From Anaerolineales bacterium (GTDB lineage Bacteria; Chloroflexota; Anaerolineae; Anaerolineales; Villigracilaceae), in contig JAEURJ010000016.1 of assembly GCA_016789305.1 (NCBI GenBank), positions 62,001 to 126,000 on the forward strand: DNA of 64,000 nt, written 5' to 3'. The notes beneath the pieces were generated by a model. It had not been told where the DNA came from. It made no database searches and worked only from the letters and a program-made list of their open reading frames with translations. The position numbers were made by a program, and so were the translations under genes. The first letter of the stretch is position 1; every line of letters starts with the position of its first letter. Below, piece after piece: positions 55,929-64,000 of this stretch.

Positions 55929-56762
55929 GTGTCTCGTAAAACGTTCGTTCAAATCTCTGTCCTTACCATCTTCGTCGCCGCTTTAATTCTCGTTCCGGGG
56001 CATGCAGCTGCCGGCGGAGTCTGCGGCGGTACGTATATCGTCGACCCGGGAGATACGTTCAGCAAGATCGCCTCCAAGTGCGGTACATCCGTTTCCGCAA
56101 TTACCTCCGCCAATCCGGGTGTCAACGAGCCGCTATCTACAGGTCAAACATTGACCGTCCCCGGGATCACCTACAACACCACACCAACTCCAGTCCCTGC
56201 CAATAACTCGACCACCACATACAACACCTACAATACATATAACTATTACAACACCACCCCAAGCAATACCTACCCCCCCGCCAGTTATAGCAGCACCTAT
56301 GTGGTCCAATATGGCGATACCTTCTCCGCAATCGCCTATCGTTATGGGGTGAGTGTGAACGATCTGTGGGCGGCCAATTCCTATATTGTGGATATCAACT
56401 ACCTGTACGCCGGGCAGATCCTGTATGTGCCCTATTCCTCCAACGGCTATATCCCCGCGCCCACGGAAGAGTCGGTGCCGCTTTCGTATGGGTCGGTCCC
56501 CTTCAATGTGCCAAAAGGAAAGATCGCCTTATCGAATAAGGCGAACGGCGATGTATATGTTTCCTTGCAGGGAACGACGGGCGATGGAATTCACTTCATC
56601 AATGAATACCCGGTCAGCGGGCAGATGCAGGTGAAATTACCCTCCGGTTCCTATACCTATGTTGCCTGGGTGGGCGGCATCAAATTCGAAGGATGGTTCC
56701 AGCTTGGCAAGGACAGCAGCCGCACGATCACGTTCTATGCAAAAAAAGTTGTCGTGGAATAA
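55929..56762 (+). CDS. Secreted LysM-domain protein
   Basis: This 277-residue exported protein has a signal peptide ending AHAA-like (VPGHAAAGG) and two LysM modules, residues 35-79 (YIVDPGDTFSKIASKCG) and about 124-170 (YVVQYGDTFSAIAYRYG), separated by a Thr/Asn/Tyr-rich linker. LysM binds peptidoglycan or chitin-like glycans. The last 90 residues form a beta-rich domain with AWVGGIKFEGWFQLG, not recognised. GTG start after TTGGAGGTGAACC. A terminator follows. Confidence 0.9.
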   Translation: MSRKTFVQISVLTIFVAALILVPGHAAAGGVCGGTYIVDPGDTFSKIASKCGTSVSAITSANPGVNEPLSTGQTLTVPGITYNTTPTPVPANNSTTTYNTYNTYNYYNTTPSNTYPPASYSSTYVVQYGDTFSAIAYRYGVSVNDLWAANSYIVDINYLYAGQILYVPYSSNGYIPAPTEESVPLSYGSVPFNVPKGKIALSNKANGDVYVSLQGTTGDGIHFINEYPVSGQMQVKLPSGSYTYVAWVGGIKFEGWFQLGKDSSRTITFYAKKVVVE

Positions 56763-56786
56763 GTAGTACAGCATAAACTTCAAGAA

Positions 56787-56820
56787 ATAATGGACATCCA
56801 TAAGGATGTCCATTATTTTA
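56787..56820 (+). terminator. Terminator of the LysM gene
   Basis: AATAATGGACATCC and GGATGTCCATTATT form a 14-base stem around ATAA, followed by TT. Confidence 0.85.
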
Positions 56821-56901
56821 TTCAAATCACACACGAAGTGTGGAAAAGCCAAACATGCCTACAGTATAATTAAGCCATCAAATCAAGCGGACAGGAAAAT
56901 C

Positions 56902-58497
56902 ATGGGCGAAACAGTCTACGATTATGTGATCATCGGTTCGGGGTTTGGGGGGAGTGTTTCAGCCATGCGGCTGACAGAAAAGGGCTATTCAGTCCTCGTC
57001 CTTGAAAAAGGCAAACGATTTGAAGATAAAGACTTTGCAAAATCCAACTGGCAGTATTGGAAATATCTCTGGCTGCCTGCCTTGCGCGGACATGGAATCA
57101 TGCAGATCAGCATTCTCAAAGGCGTGATGGTGCTGCACGGTGCCGGCGTGGGCGGCGGAAGTTTGGGATATGCCAATGTATTGGAAGTGCCAACCGATGA
57201 AACATTCGCCACACCTGCATGGAATCAAAACATCAAATGGGGGGAGGCGCTCAAAAAACATTATGAAACTGCCAGGAAAATGCTCGGCGTTTCGCGAAAC
57301 CCCAAATTATGGAAGGCCGACCTGCTCTTAAAAGAAATGGCGGAAGAGATCGGCATGGGACATACTTTCCGCGCGACGGATGTCGGTTCCTACTTCGGGG
57401 AAGCGGGTGTGACCGTTCCCGATCCGTTCTTCGGCGGCGAGGGCCCCGACCGCGCAGGCTGCCAACACTGCGGCGGATGCATGGTAGGCTGCCGCCATAA
57501 CGCGAAGAATACATTGCCGAAGAATTATTTATATTTCGCAGAGAAGAAGGGAGCAAAAGTCATCGCTGAAGTGGAAGTGACTGACGTTCGGCCTTCGACG
57601 TTCGACGGCTCTCGCTACGCGATCACTTATCAGACCTCTACAAAGTTATTCAAACAACAACAAACAGTTCATGCAAAGAATGTAATCTTCTCGGCAGGCG
57701 TGATGGGGACGATGAGATTACTGTTAAATCTGCGCGATGTGAAGAAGTCATTGCCAAATCTTTCAGCGAAACTGGGCACGATGGTCAGGACCAACTCCGA
57801 AGGGCTGTTGGGAAGCGTGGCGCGCAAGTCCGATATCAATTATTCGGAAGGCGTATCCATTTCTTCGATCTACAATCATGATGAGATGACTCGCATCGAG
57901 CCTGTTCGTTATCCCGACGGTTCGTCATTGATGCGTTTTCTTGCCGCTCCCTTGATCGATAACAAAGTGAGCATCCCAATGCGCCTGTTGAAATTCTTCG
58001 GTTGGGCACTCACCCATCCCATCGACTTTTTGAAGGCGTTGTTCCTGCCGGGCTGGGCGCACAATGTGACCATCCTGCTTGTCATGCAGCACGCGGATAA
58101 CCGTATGCGCTTCCGCATCGGCCGCAGCCTGTTCACCCTCTTCCGCACCGGCATGGTCGCCGACGAGGAACCCGGCTACGAGATCAACGCGCAGGTAAAG
58201 GGTTCACACGAAGTGACGCGCGAATTCGCCAAGCGCACAAACGGAGTGGCATTGGGGTCGATCGGTGAAAATCTTTTGGGCCTGCCCACCACCGCCCATA
58301 TTTTGGGCGGTGCGCCGATTGGAATATCCCCCGAAATGGGGGTGGTAAATGAAAATTTCGAAGTGCATAATTATGAAGGTTTATATATCATCGACGGTTC
58401 GATCATGCCGGCCAACCCCGGTGTGAACCCCTCGTTAACGATCACCGCACTGGCGGAGTACGCGATGAGCAAGATCCACGAAAACCGCAAATCTTAA
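56902..58497 (+). CDS. GMC-family FAD oxidoreductase (cholesterol-oxidase-like)
   Basis: This 531-residue flavoprotein has the FAD-binding IIGSGFGGSVSAMRL near residue 10, the GMC signature GAGVGGGSLGYANV near residue 80, and a C-terminal GLYIIDGSIMPANPGVNPSLT, where the family's catalytic His/Asn region lies. CQHCGGCMVGCRHNAKNT near residue 195 is a Cys-rich insert that recalls cholesterol-oxidase-like relatives. GGACAGGAAAATC precedes the ATG. Substrate is an alcohol or sterol-like compound; none can be assigned. Confidence 0.88.
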   Translation: MGETVYDYVIIGSGFGGSVSAMRLTEKGYSVLVLEKGKRFEDKDFAKSNWQYWKYLWLPALRGHGIMQISILKGVMVLHGAGVGGGSLGYANVLEVPTDETFATPAWNQNIKWGEALKKHYETARKMLGVSRNPKLWKADLLLKEMAEEIGMGHTFRATDVGSYFGEAGVTVPDPFFGGEGPDRAGCQHCGGCMVGCRHNAKNTLPKNYLYFAEKKGAKVIAEVEVTDVRPSTFDGSRYAITYQTSTKLFKQQQTVHAKNVIFSAGVMGTMRLLLNLRDVKKSLPNLSAKLGTMVRTNSEGLLGSVARKSDINYSEGVSISSIYNHDEMTRIEPVRYPDGSSLMRFLAAPLIDNKVSIPMRLLKFFGWALTHPIDFLKALFLPGWAHNVTILLVMQHADNRMRFRIGRSLFTLFRTGMVADEEPGYEINAQVKGSHEVTREFAKRTNGVALGSIGENLLGLPTTAHILGGAPIGISPEMGVVNENFEVHNYEGLYIIDGSIMPANPGVNPSLTITALAEYAMSKIHENRKS

Positions 58498-58532
58498 AAA
58501 CCACCCAAAGACCCACAAAACATGGAGACACA

Positions 58533-59879
58533 ATGAAAATCATAAAACGATTTTGTTATATCCTGCTGCTTGCTACAATGCTGTCCTGCAATTATGTCAC
58601 CAGCATGTTTACCGCCGATACGGCCACGATGGTTCCTGAACCGGTCAATGCTTCAAAATGCGTGAACATAGCCCCGGCAACAATCCCGCCATCCATTGCG
58701 CTTATCCAGCCAACACCGATCATTCAAGCCAACCCGGAGATATCCAGGGACCTGCAACTAAAGGTCTTTAACAATGTTGCAGCCGTGGTCAGCGATGTGT
58801 ACGTGTACCCGGACTTTAACGGAAACAGCTGGGAGGAAATCACCAAAAAATATCGAGCCAAAATAGAATCAGGGATACTCACGGAAAGTTTTTACAGCGA
58901 GATGCAGGCCATGATCGACGAGCTCGGAGATCATCATTCCTCCTTTCAATCGCCCGCGGATGTTGCAAAGGACGAAGCAGAGATGTCCGGGAACAACGAT
59001 TTTGTCGGCGTCGGGATGATGCTTCACTACCAGTTTGATAAAAATCAGGCATCTGTAGTTTCGGTCTTCCCCAATTCTCCGGCCGAACGCGGAGGCTTGA
59101 AAGTCCACGACAGCATTCTTGCCGTGGATGGGCTGCCGATCATCGATAACGGTGAAAGCCGCAGCTACCTGGTGCGCGGCCCGGAATGTTCGGCAACTGT
59201 ATTGACCATCAAATCCCCCGGCCAGGAGCCACGCGACGTTACATTCATTCGCGAGCACATCCAAAGCCCAATGGTAATTGATGTGCGCCTGGTGCCCACC
59301 ACCGACGGGTCGAAGATCGGGTACATTTTCATCCCCACCTTCAACGATGAAACGATCCCCCAACAAATCGAGGACGCACTAAATAATTTTGGTCCATTGG
59401 ATGGCTTGATCCTCGACAACCGATTTAACAGTGGAGGCACCGACCGGGTGCTGGAATCAACCCTTGGTTTCTTTACATCCGGCAATCTGGGCAAATTCGC
59501 CAGTCGCAACGATTCCGAACCGCTGCAAATTACTGCAAAGCCGGTTCAGAATTCACAGGATGTCCCGTTGATCGTTTTGGTCAGCGAGGAAACCATAAGC
59601 TTTGGCGAAATATTCGCCGGCGTTCTTCAAGATTCCGGGCGCGCCCAAATCGTAGGTCAAACCAGCCTGGGAAATGTTGAAGTGTTAAACAGCTATGACT
59701 TCGATGATGGTTCACGCCTGTGGATCGCCGAATTTACCTTCCTCCCCTCGGTATCCCAAGCGAATTGGGAGGAGACCGGCATCATACCGGATCAGGAAGC
59801 GTATGAAGATTGGGACACCTTTGTTTTTGAAACAGACCCGGTGGTAAAAGCGGCCGCATCCCTGTTGGGACATGAATAA
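58533..59879 (+). CDS. S41-family C-terminal-processing-type protease, lipoprotein
   Basis: This 448-residue lipoprotein has signal ending TMLSCN. Residues about 85-145 form an N-terminal helical domain, about 150-230 a PDZ domain (GVGMMLHYQFDKN, AERGGLKVHDSILAVDGLP), and about 250-440 the S41 peptidase core: YIFIPTFNDE, GLILDNRFNSGGT and VLVSEETISFGEIFAGVL, in which the Ser of ETISFGE is the likely nucleophile. The family usually has SxxE with a downstream Lys; the Lys is not obvious, so activity needs a check. A strong terminator follows. Confidence 0.85.
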   Translation: MKIIKRFCYILLLATMLSCNYVTSMFTADTATMVPEPVNASKCVNIAPATIPPSIALIQPTPIIQANPEISRDLQLKVFNNVAAVVSDVYVYPDFNGNSWEEITKKYRAKIESGILTESFYSEMQAMIDELGDHHSSFQSPADVAKDEAEMSGNNDFVGVGMMLHYQFDKNQASVVSVFPNSPAERGGLKVHDSILAVDGLPIIDNGESRSYLVRGPECSATVLTIKSPGQEPRDVTFIREHIQSPMVIDVRLVPTTDGSKIGYIFIPTFNDETIPQQIEDALNNFGPLDGLILDNRFNSGGTDRVLESTLGFFTSGNLGKFASRNDSEPLQITAKPVQNSQDVPLIVLVSEETISFGEIFAGVLQDSGRAQIVGQTSLGNVEVLNSYDFDDGSRLWIAEFTFLPSVSQANWEETGIIPDQEAYEDWDTFVFETDPVVKAAASLLGHE

Positions 59880-59891
59880 AAGCACGAAAGG

Positions 59892-59931
59892 AAACCCTCC
59901 CCTTTAATGTACATTAAAGGGGAGGGTTTTG
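59892..59931 (+). terminator. Terminator of the S41 protease gene
   Basis: AAACCCTCCCCTTTAATGT and its exact complement form a 19-base arm palindrome ending GGGTTT, followed by TGC. It lies 13 bases after the stop at 59879. Confidence 0.85.
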
Positions 59932-60142
59932 CATACAAGACAGCGGAGTCACCTCAAAATGCGCGCAAACGAAAATTTTTAAGCGTGCATGATGAAGGTT
60001 AATATTTTATTTCCCCTCGAACCTGCCAGCCAAGCCGGTTACAAATCCATCATTCACCATTAGAGCGAAGGCAGGTACACTATGAGTACAACACGACAAA
60101 AAAAAGTCGATCCAAAATTTACAGGTAGAAAGGAATTATCCA

Positions 60143-60724
60143 ATGTCTGATCTTGAAGTACGCAAATTCTTTAAGTTCGATGAAGGCGACCTCGCCGCAA
60201 ATCGCAGCGGCAAACTTTCGGCCAGTCAAAAATCAAAACTGGAGAGCGACGAAAAAGGCGCAGACCAGATCATTGTCGGCGCGGGGATCTTCTTCCTCGT
60301 GATCGGTGTTGTTGTTGCCTACTTTGTGGCAGGAGATGTTGCAGCCAAATTGTTCTCAGGAACAAGCCTGGGCTCATCCGATATGTTGACCCTTTTCCTG
60401 GGAGCAGGTCTTCCCCTGGGCCTGTTCGGATTCTTTGGGATCGGCGCCATCAGAATTGGCACAAGCAAACTGGACAACAGCGTGCAATCTGTGGAAGGCA
60501 GGGTTAAGTTCGTAAAGGTGGAAAAAAGGATCGAAGATCCAACAAGTGAGGCTTTTCGCTATAAAATGGTCCAGCAATACGAATTGCGCGTTGGGAAGCA
60601 TGCCTTTGAGAATGTGGACGAAGAACTCCTCAACCTGATTGAAGAAGGGGATACATACGCCTTTTATTACACCAAACAAACGAAGCAGATCCTTTCCTGT
60701 GAATTCATTGCAAAGGGAAAGTAA
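60143..60724 (+). CDS. Membrane protein, first of a tandem paralogous pair
   Basis: This 193-residue protein has an N-terminal soluble stretch with KFFKFDEGDLAANRSGKLS, two membrane helices (about residues 50-70 and 85-110) and a soluble C-terminal domain with YELRVGKHAFENVDEELLNLIEEGD and YYTKQTKQILS. The same outline recurs in the next gene. No family is recognised. AAAGGAATTATCC precedes the ATG. The last domain resembles small beta-rich bacterial domains but is not assigned. Confidence 0.75.
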   Translation: MSDLEVRKFFKFDEGDLAANRSGKLSASQKSKLESDEKGADQIIVGAGIFFLVIGVVVAYFVAGDVAAKLFSGTSLGSSDMLTLFLGAGLPLGLFGFFGIGAIRIGTSKLDNSVQSVEGRVKFVKVEKRIEDPTSEAFRYKMVQQYELRVGKHAFENVDEELLNLIEEGDTYAFYYTKQTKQILSCEFIAKGK

Positions 60725-60750
60725 ACAAGAAACCAAAGGAGAATGTACGC

Positions 60751-61296
60751 ATGACAAAAGTTGAAAGCCTGCAGAAATATTTTGAGTTCAATCAGAGCGA
60801 CCTGGAAGCCAATCGGCAGGGCCGGGTGACTGAGAATCAACAGGCGCGTGTGAAAGGCAGGGTACAGCGCTTTAACAGCCGCATCCTGATCTTTGTCGCG
60901 ATTTTGCTTGTGATCGCCACCGTATCTTTTGCAGTTCGTACAGCTTCCGGTACAGGCAATTCCGAAGGAGGATTCCCCACCTCCTTCCTGTTCGGCCCGG
61001 CGATCACAATCATCATCCTGATCGCTTTTATCGCCAATCGCACCAATAAGAAGAATGACCTCTCACTCAAAACGATCGAAGGCACAGTCAACTTTGTGTG
61101 GGTGGAAAACCGCGTACCCAATCAGGACCGTACCGGCTACAAGACCGAAAAAAGCCTGGAAATGCGCGTGGGCGGTGTTTCCTTCCATGTCAACCAAAGA
61201 TTGATGGATATCATCGATCAGGGCGACCATTGCCGATTCTATTACACAGGCGGCGGTGAAATTATTTCCGCGGAATTTCCCGGTAAAAAAGAATAA
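60751..61296 (+). CDS. Membrane protein, second of a tandem paralogous pair
   Basis: This 181-residue protein mirrors its neighbour: KYFEFNQSDLEANRQGRVT at the N-terminus, two helices (about 45-65 and 85-105), and SLEMRVGGVSFHVNQRLMDIIDQGDHCRFYYTGGGEIISAEF at the C-terminus. Duplication followed by divergence is the simplest explanation. AAAGGAGAATG precedes the ATG region. It is followed 4 bases later by kynureninase, so the three are probably cotranscribed. Function is unknown. Confidence 0.75.
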   Translation: MTKVESLQKYFEFNQSDLEANRQGRVTENQQARVKGRVQRFNSRILIFVAILLVIATVSFAVRTASGTGNSEGGFPTSFLFGPAITIIILIAFIANRTNKKNDLSLKTIEGTVNFVWVENRVPNQDRTGYKTEKSLEMRVGGVSFHVNQRLMDIIDQGDHCRFYYTGGGEIISAEFPGKKE

Positions 61297-61300
61297 CTTT

Positions 61301-62614
61301 ATGGATTTCTCCACCGCCCGTCACTTCGCCCATCAACTGGACACACAAGACAAACTTGCCTCCTACCGCGAGGCGTTTGTCTTTTTAGATCCCAACCTGA
61401 TCTATCTCGACGGCAATTCATTAGGCATGCTGCCCAAAGCTGCACAGGAGAAAGCAAGGCAGATCGTCGATGAACAATGGGGCAGGGATTTAATTCGCGG
61501 GTGGAACAAGGGTTGGTGGGACGCTCCCTCACGCGTGGGCGACAAGATCGGCCAGCTGATCGGCGCAGCAGCGGGGCAAGTTTTGGTCAGCGATACGGTT
61601 TCACTGAATTTATTCAAACTCGCCACCGCAGCATTAACTTTACAGCCGAATAAAAAACGCATCATCACCGATACGTTTAACTTTCCATCTGATCTTTATA
61701 TTCTGCAAGGTATCCAACATCTGCTTTCACACGGCAGTCTCGATACGCTTCGCGAAGATCACACGAAGCCACTCGACCACCAGATTATAAGGATCGGTGC
61801 GAGCGACAACGACATCACGCCCGACCTCGCCGCGTTGGAATCTGCCATTGACGAAAATACGGCGCTCGTCACGATCTCGCATGTTGTGTTCAAGAGCGGC
61901 TATCTGTACGACATGAAACGCATCACCGAGCTTGCGCATCGCAAAGGGGCACTTGTGCTGTGGGACCTGAGTCATTCCGTCGGTTCCGTCCCCATCGCGC
62001 TCGATGAGTGCAATGCCGATTTTGCCATTGGCTGCACATACAAATATCTCAACGGCGGTCCCGGCGCGCCCGGGTTTTTGTATGTCAACAAAAGCATTCA
62101 GGAAAAACTCTCCTCGCCCATCTGGGGTTGGTGGGGGCAGAAGAATCCGTTTGACTTCGATCTCGATTACACTCCCGCTCCCGGCGCACAAAGATTTCTC
62201 GTCGGCACGCAGCCCATGATCTCTCTTTTAACAATGGAAGCCGCGCTCGAACCGACTCTACAAGCCGGCATGGATGCCATCCGCGAAAAATCCATCTTGA
62301 TGACAGACTACGCTTCATACTTAACGAAAGAGCTGCTTGCCCCCTTCGACTTTTCCCTCGGCTCTCCAGTGGACTCTGCCGGACGCGGCTCGCACATCAG
62401 CATCCGTCATGCAGACGGTTACCGCATCAACCGCGCGCTGATCGAGGAGATGAACGTCATCCCCGACTTCCGCGAACCCGATAACATCCGTTTGGGATTT
62501 GCGCCGTTGTATACTTCCTTTCAAGATGTATGGGAGGGCTTTGACAGGATCAAGCGTGTGATGGAAGAGAAACGGTATGAGAAGTATCCGAAGCAGAAAT
62601 TGACAGTTACTTAG
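61301..62614 (+). CDS. kynU: Kynureninase
   Basis: This 437-residue PLP enzyme cleaves kynurenine to anthranilate and alanine. YLDGNSLGMLPK near residue 35, VSDTVSLNLFKL near residue 95, and the PLP-binding Lys at K248 in TYKYLNGGPGAPGF are hallmarks. The region RGSHISIRHAD near residue 365 is also conserved. No kynurenine formamidase or tryptophan dioxygenase is in the window, so the rest of the pathway must lie elsewhere. The ATG is 4 bases after the stop of the paralogous membrane gene. Confidence 0.95.
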   Translation: MDFSTARHFAHQLDTQDKLASYREAFVFLDPNLIYLDGNSLGMLPKAAQEKARQIVDEQWGRDLIRGWNKGWWDAPSRVGDKIGQLIGAAAGQVLVSDTVSLNLFKLATAALTLQPNKKRIITDTFNFPSDLYILQGIQHLLSHGSLDTLREDHTKPLDHQIIRIGASDNDITPDLAALESAIDENTALVTISHVVFKSGYLYDMKRITELAHRKGALVLWDLSHSVGSVPIALDECNADFAIGCTYKYLNGGPGAPGFLYVNKSIQEKLSSPIWGWWGQKNPFDFDLDYTPAPGAQRFLVGTQPMISLLTMEAALEPTLQAGMDAIREKSILMTDYASYLTKELLAPFDFSLGSPVDSAGRGSHISIRHADGYRINRALIEEMNVIPDFREPDNIRLGFAPLYTSFQDVWEGFDRIKRVMEEKRYEKYPKQKLTVT

Positions 62615-62623
62615 AATAATATT

Positions 62624-63025
62624 ATGCCAACCAATTTCGAAACAATCAAACAAGCGGGCGAAGAAATGTTAATCTCACTAAATCAAAAATTCCATGTTGA
62701 TTTAGGCTACAATAAACAAACCGTGAATTGGTTGGATTGGTATATTTCACAAAACAGAGATTACTTTTCGAAAACTGAAGTTCAAAAAATGACACTGTCA
62801 ATTGGCTATATTTTAGGAGAAGCAATCATACAGGAATACGGCGGAGAGTGGCAATATGACGAAGACTTTCATCAATGGGTGGTCGACATTGGGAAAGGAA
62901 AGGCAAACCCAATCGGGAAGACTCGGAAATATTTCGAGGATTACCTTGACAGCATAGAATCATTTTTCGAAATTATTGGAACATTCAAACAAAATACCGA
63001 CTCTGATTTTTCAGAAGAGAATTAA
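62624..63025 (+). CDS. Hypothetical protein, AT-rich
   Basis: This 133-residue soluble protein is not recognised. It is rich in aromatic and acidic residues (KQTVNWLDWYISQNRDYF, GYILGEAIIQEYGGEWQYDEDFHQWVVDIG) and has the look of a small cytoplasmic alpha/beta protein such as an immunity protein. Its DNA is visibly more AT-rich than its neighbours, which may signal recent arrival. It follows kynU by 9 bases. Confidence 0.65.
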   Translation: MPTNFETIKQAGEEMLISLNQKFHVDLGYNKQTVNWLDWYISQNRDYFSKTEVQKMTLSIGYILGEAIIQEYGGEWQYDEDFHQWVVDIGKGKANPIGKTRKYFEDYLDSIESFFEIIGTFKQNTDSDFSEEN

Positions 63026-63036
63026 GGAAGAAAATC

Positions 63037-63678
63037 ATGGAATCCAAACCCGACACGATAAAAGTATCCAGCACATACAAAGAGGAAATCCCCGCTACAC
63101 ATGCGGATCTGCATGTGGCCGTCAAAGGCTCATCCATTGTGGGCGGGAACGAGGCGATGAAGAAGGCCAAAGAGGTGAACGGGCTCGTCGAAGCATTGAC
63201 CAGTTTCGGGCTTAAGAGCGAGGCGGTCACCTTGCAGGGAGTCCACATCGAAACTGAGAGCGGCGTGCTGCTCAAGTCATCCAGCGCGACGTATCGTCTC
63301 AAGATCCACTGCGAGGAGTTAAGCCAACTGGCGGGATTGTTGGATGTCATTTCGTCGCAGAAGAACGCTGCACTCGAAAGAATCGAGTGGAAATACAACG
63401 AAGACGAAGCGCGCGAACGCGGATTGAACATCGCGTTGGAGAAAGCAAAAACCAAGGCTCAAAAGATCGCCGCGTCATTCAATGTAAAGCTGCTGGGCGT
63501 ATATGACTTCATCGAGAATTCCTACGATGAAGAAGCGCCCGCAATGTTCCAGCCGCAGGCACGGATGATGAAACGCGGCGGCGCATCTGCTGATGAACCG
63601 AATCTGGGCATGGACATTCAGCATAACAAGACCATTCATGTGAATGTGGACATCTGGTATCGTGTCTCTGCGTTTTAA
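63037..63678 (+). CDS. SIMPL-domain (DUF541) protein
   Basis: This 213-residue protein matches the SIMPL/DUF541 family: IKVSSTYKEEIPATHADLHVAV at the start, YRLKIHCEELSQLAGLLDVI in the middle, and ALEKAKTKAQKIAASFNVKLLGVYDFIEN near residue 145. The family often sits in the periplasm, but no signal peptide is seen here, which is unusual. The role is unknown; links to oxidative stress have been proposed for relatives. AGGAAG precedes the ATG. Confidence 0.88.
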   Translation: MESKPDTIKVSSTYKEEIPATHADLHVAVKGSSIVGGNEAMKKAKEVNGLVEALTSFGLKSEAVTLQGVHIETESGVLLKSSSATYRLKIHCEELSQLAGLLDVISSQKNAALERIEWKYNEDEARERGLNIALEKAKTKAQKIAASFNVKLLGVYDFIENSYDEEAPAMFQPQARMMKRGGASADEPNLGMDIQHNKTIHVNVDIWYRVSAF

Positions 63679-63682
63679 GCAG

Positions 63683-63712
63683 GCTCTTTCGAGGGCCAAG
63701 CCCCCGAAAGAA
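63683..63712 (+). terminator. Hairpin after the SIMPL gene
   Basis: CTCTTTCGAGGGC pairs with GCCCCCGAAAGAA around CAA, with a mismatch. It shares the GGGCCAAGC loop with the hairpin at 50012-50046. Confidence 0.55.
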
Positions 63713-63779
63713 CGAGGGTGCATAATCTAGCACTTTTGTTCTAGTAATGATAAAATCCCTCCCTTACAGGAGAGATTTT

Positions 63780-64000
63780 ATGTCCCCCACGATTACGGTT
63801 CAACAACTCAGCAAGACCTATCAAGTGCCAGAGCGCGAAGGCGGGTTCGGCGCGGCAGTCCGTAGTTTTTTCAAACGTAAATATAAAGATGTAAAGGCAG
63901 TTCAACAGGTCGATTTCAAGATCGAGCAGGGTGAGGTCGTCGGATTCCTTGGGCCGAACGGCGCAGGCAAGACCACTACGCTCAAGATGCTTTCGGGATT
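63780..64000 (+). CDS. ABC exporter ATP-binding protein (partial, runs off right edge)
   Basis: Seventy-three residues are visible. They start PTITVQQLSKTYQVPEREGG and include a FKRKYKDVKAVQQVDFKIEQGEVVGFLGPNGAGKTTTL segment with Walker A GPNGAGKTT. The long N-terminal insert before the A-loop is typical of ABC-2-type exporter ATPases related to YbhF-like and DUF990-associated systems. CAGGAGAGATTTT precedes the ATG at 63780. Permeases would lie to the right of the window. Confidence 0.9.
   Translation, partial: MSPTITVQQLSKTYQVPEREGGFGAAVRSFFKRKYKDVKAVQQVDFKIEQGEVVGFLGPNGAGKTTTLKMLSG

Noticed and set aside
60082..60150. Small frame overlapping the start of the first paralogous membrane gene
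   Set aside because: It has only a weak ribosome-binding site and lacks other support, so it was not called.

Overview
The window looks like a chromosomal segment of a mesophilic member of the Chloroflexota, most likely class Anaerolineae. This is inferred from gene content: many lipoproteins with an LSAC or LAAC box followed by Thr/Ala/Pro-rich linkers, DUF5666/DUF5667/DUF3048 surface proteins, several GT39/GT87-like polytopic membrane proteins, MurJ without outer-membrane genes, and short intergenic palindromes of the GTAG...CTAC type. No rRNA, tRNA, CRISPR array, prophage or transposase was seen. Positions come from reading the sequence; no database search was run.

Region 1 (1-21140, all minus strand) is one long co-directional purine-salvage and purine-fermentation cluster. 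In transcription order it holds an SsnA/8-oxoguanine-deaminase-like amidohydrolase, a small P-loop kinase, a cupin, a small membrane protein, adenine deaminase, a GntR/UTRA regulator, a YgeY-type M20 hydrolase, a histidine phosphatase, a BMP-type lipoprotein, a YgeW-type knotted carbamoyltransferase, carbamate kinase, a polytopic membrane protein, a second BMP lipoprotein with its ABC ATPase and two permeases, the FAD subunit of a molybdenum hydroxylase, and a fused Fe-S/molybdopterin XdhD-like subunit that runs off the left edge. The set resembles the ygeW-ygeY-yqeA and ssnA-ygfM-xdhD genes of E. coli. The proposed logic is import of purines, deamination, oxidation, ring opening outside the window, carbamoyl transfer to phosphate by YgeW, and ATP formation by carbamate kinase. 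A HutC-type operator precedes the transporter genes, and a sigma70 promoter overlapping a palindrome precedes the first gene.

Region 2 (21141-29870) is mostly plus strand: a formylglycine-generating-enzyme-like lipoprotein, a periplasmic-binding-domain/GGDEF protein, a small membrane protein, a BLUF photoreceptor (minus), then rsgA and an RNHCP-domain gene behind a long leader with a mini-ORF and two terminator-like hairpins, then a zinc-ribbon protein and an orphan. Region 3 (29871-43930) is mostly minus strand: a methyltransferase-like membrane protein, a HerA-like ATPase, an ECF sigma factor with two DUF5666 surface proteins, a phospholipase-D-like lipoprotein, MurJ (plus), a DUF212 protein, exonuclease VII (xseB, xseA), and an NRAMP-like transporter with an MgtE-N/CBS partner. 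That pair lies behind an Mg2+-sensing M-box riboswitch followed by a second leader containing a 32-codon ORF and another hairpin.

Region 4 (43931-64000) is mostly plus strand: GT39/GT87-like membrane proteins, a HIT hydrolase, a DUF3048 lipoprotein with an inserted SdrD-B-like domain, an AlkD-type glycosylase broken by one extra base in an A-run, a truncated haemoglobin, thiolase and 3-hydroxybutyryl-CoA dehydrogenase with VOC and DinB genes between them, a LysM protein, a GMC oxidoreductase, an S41 protease, two tandem paralogous membrane proteins, kynureninase, a SIMPL protein, and the start of an ABC exporter ATPase at the right edge.

Noteworthy points are the purine-to-ATP cluster; an XdhD gene carrying two repeat elements inserted in frame; repeats that supply the stop codons of three genes; the M-box plus second-leader control of an NRAMP-like transporter lacking the usual transition-metal motifs; and the rsgA leader.
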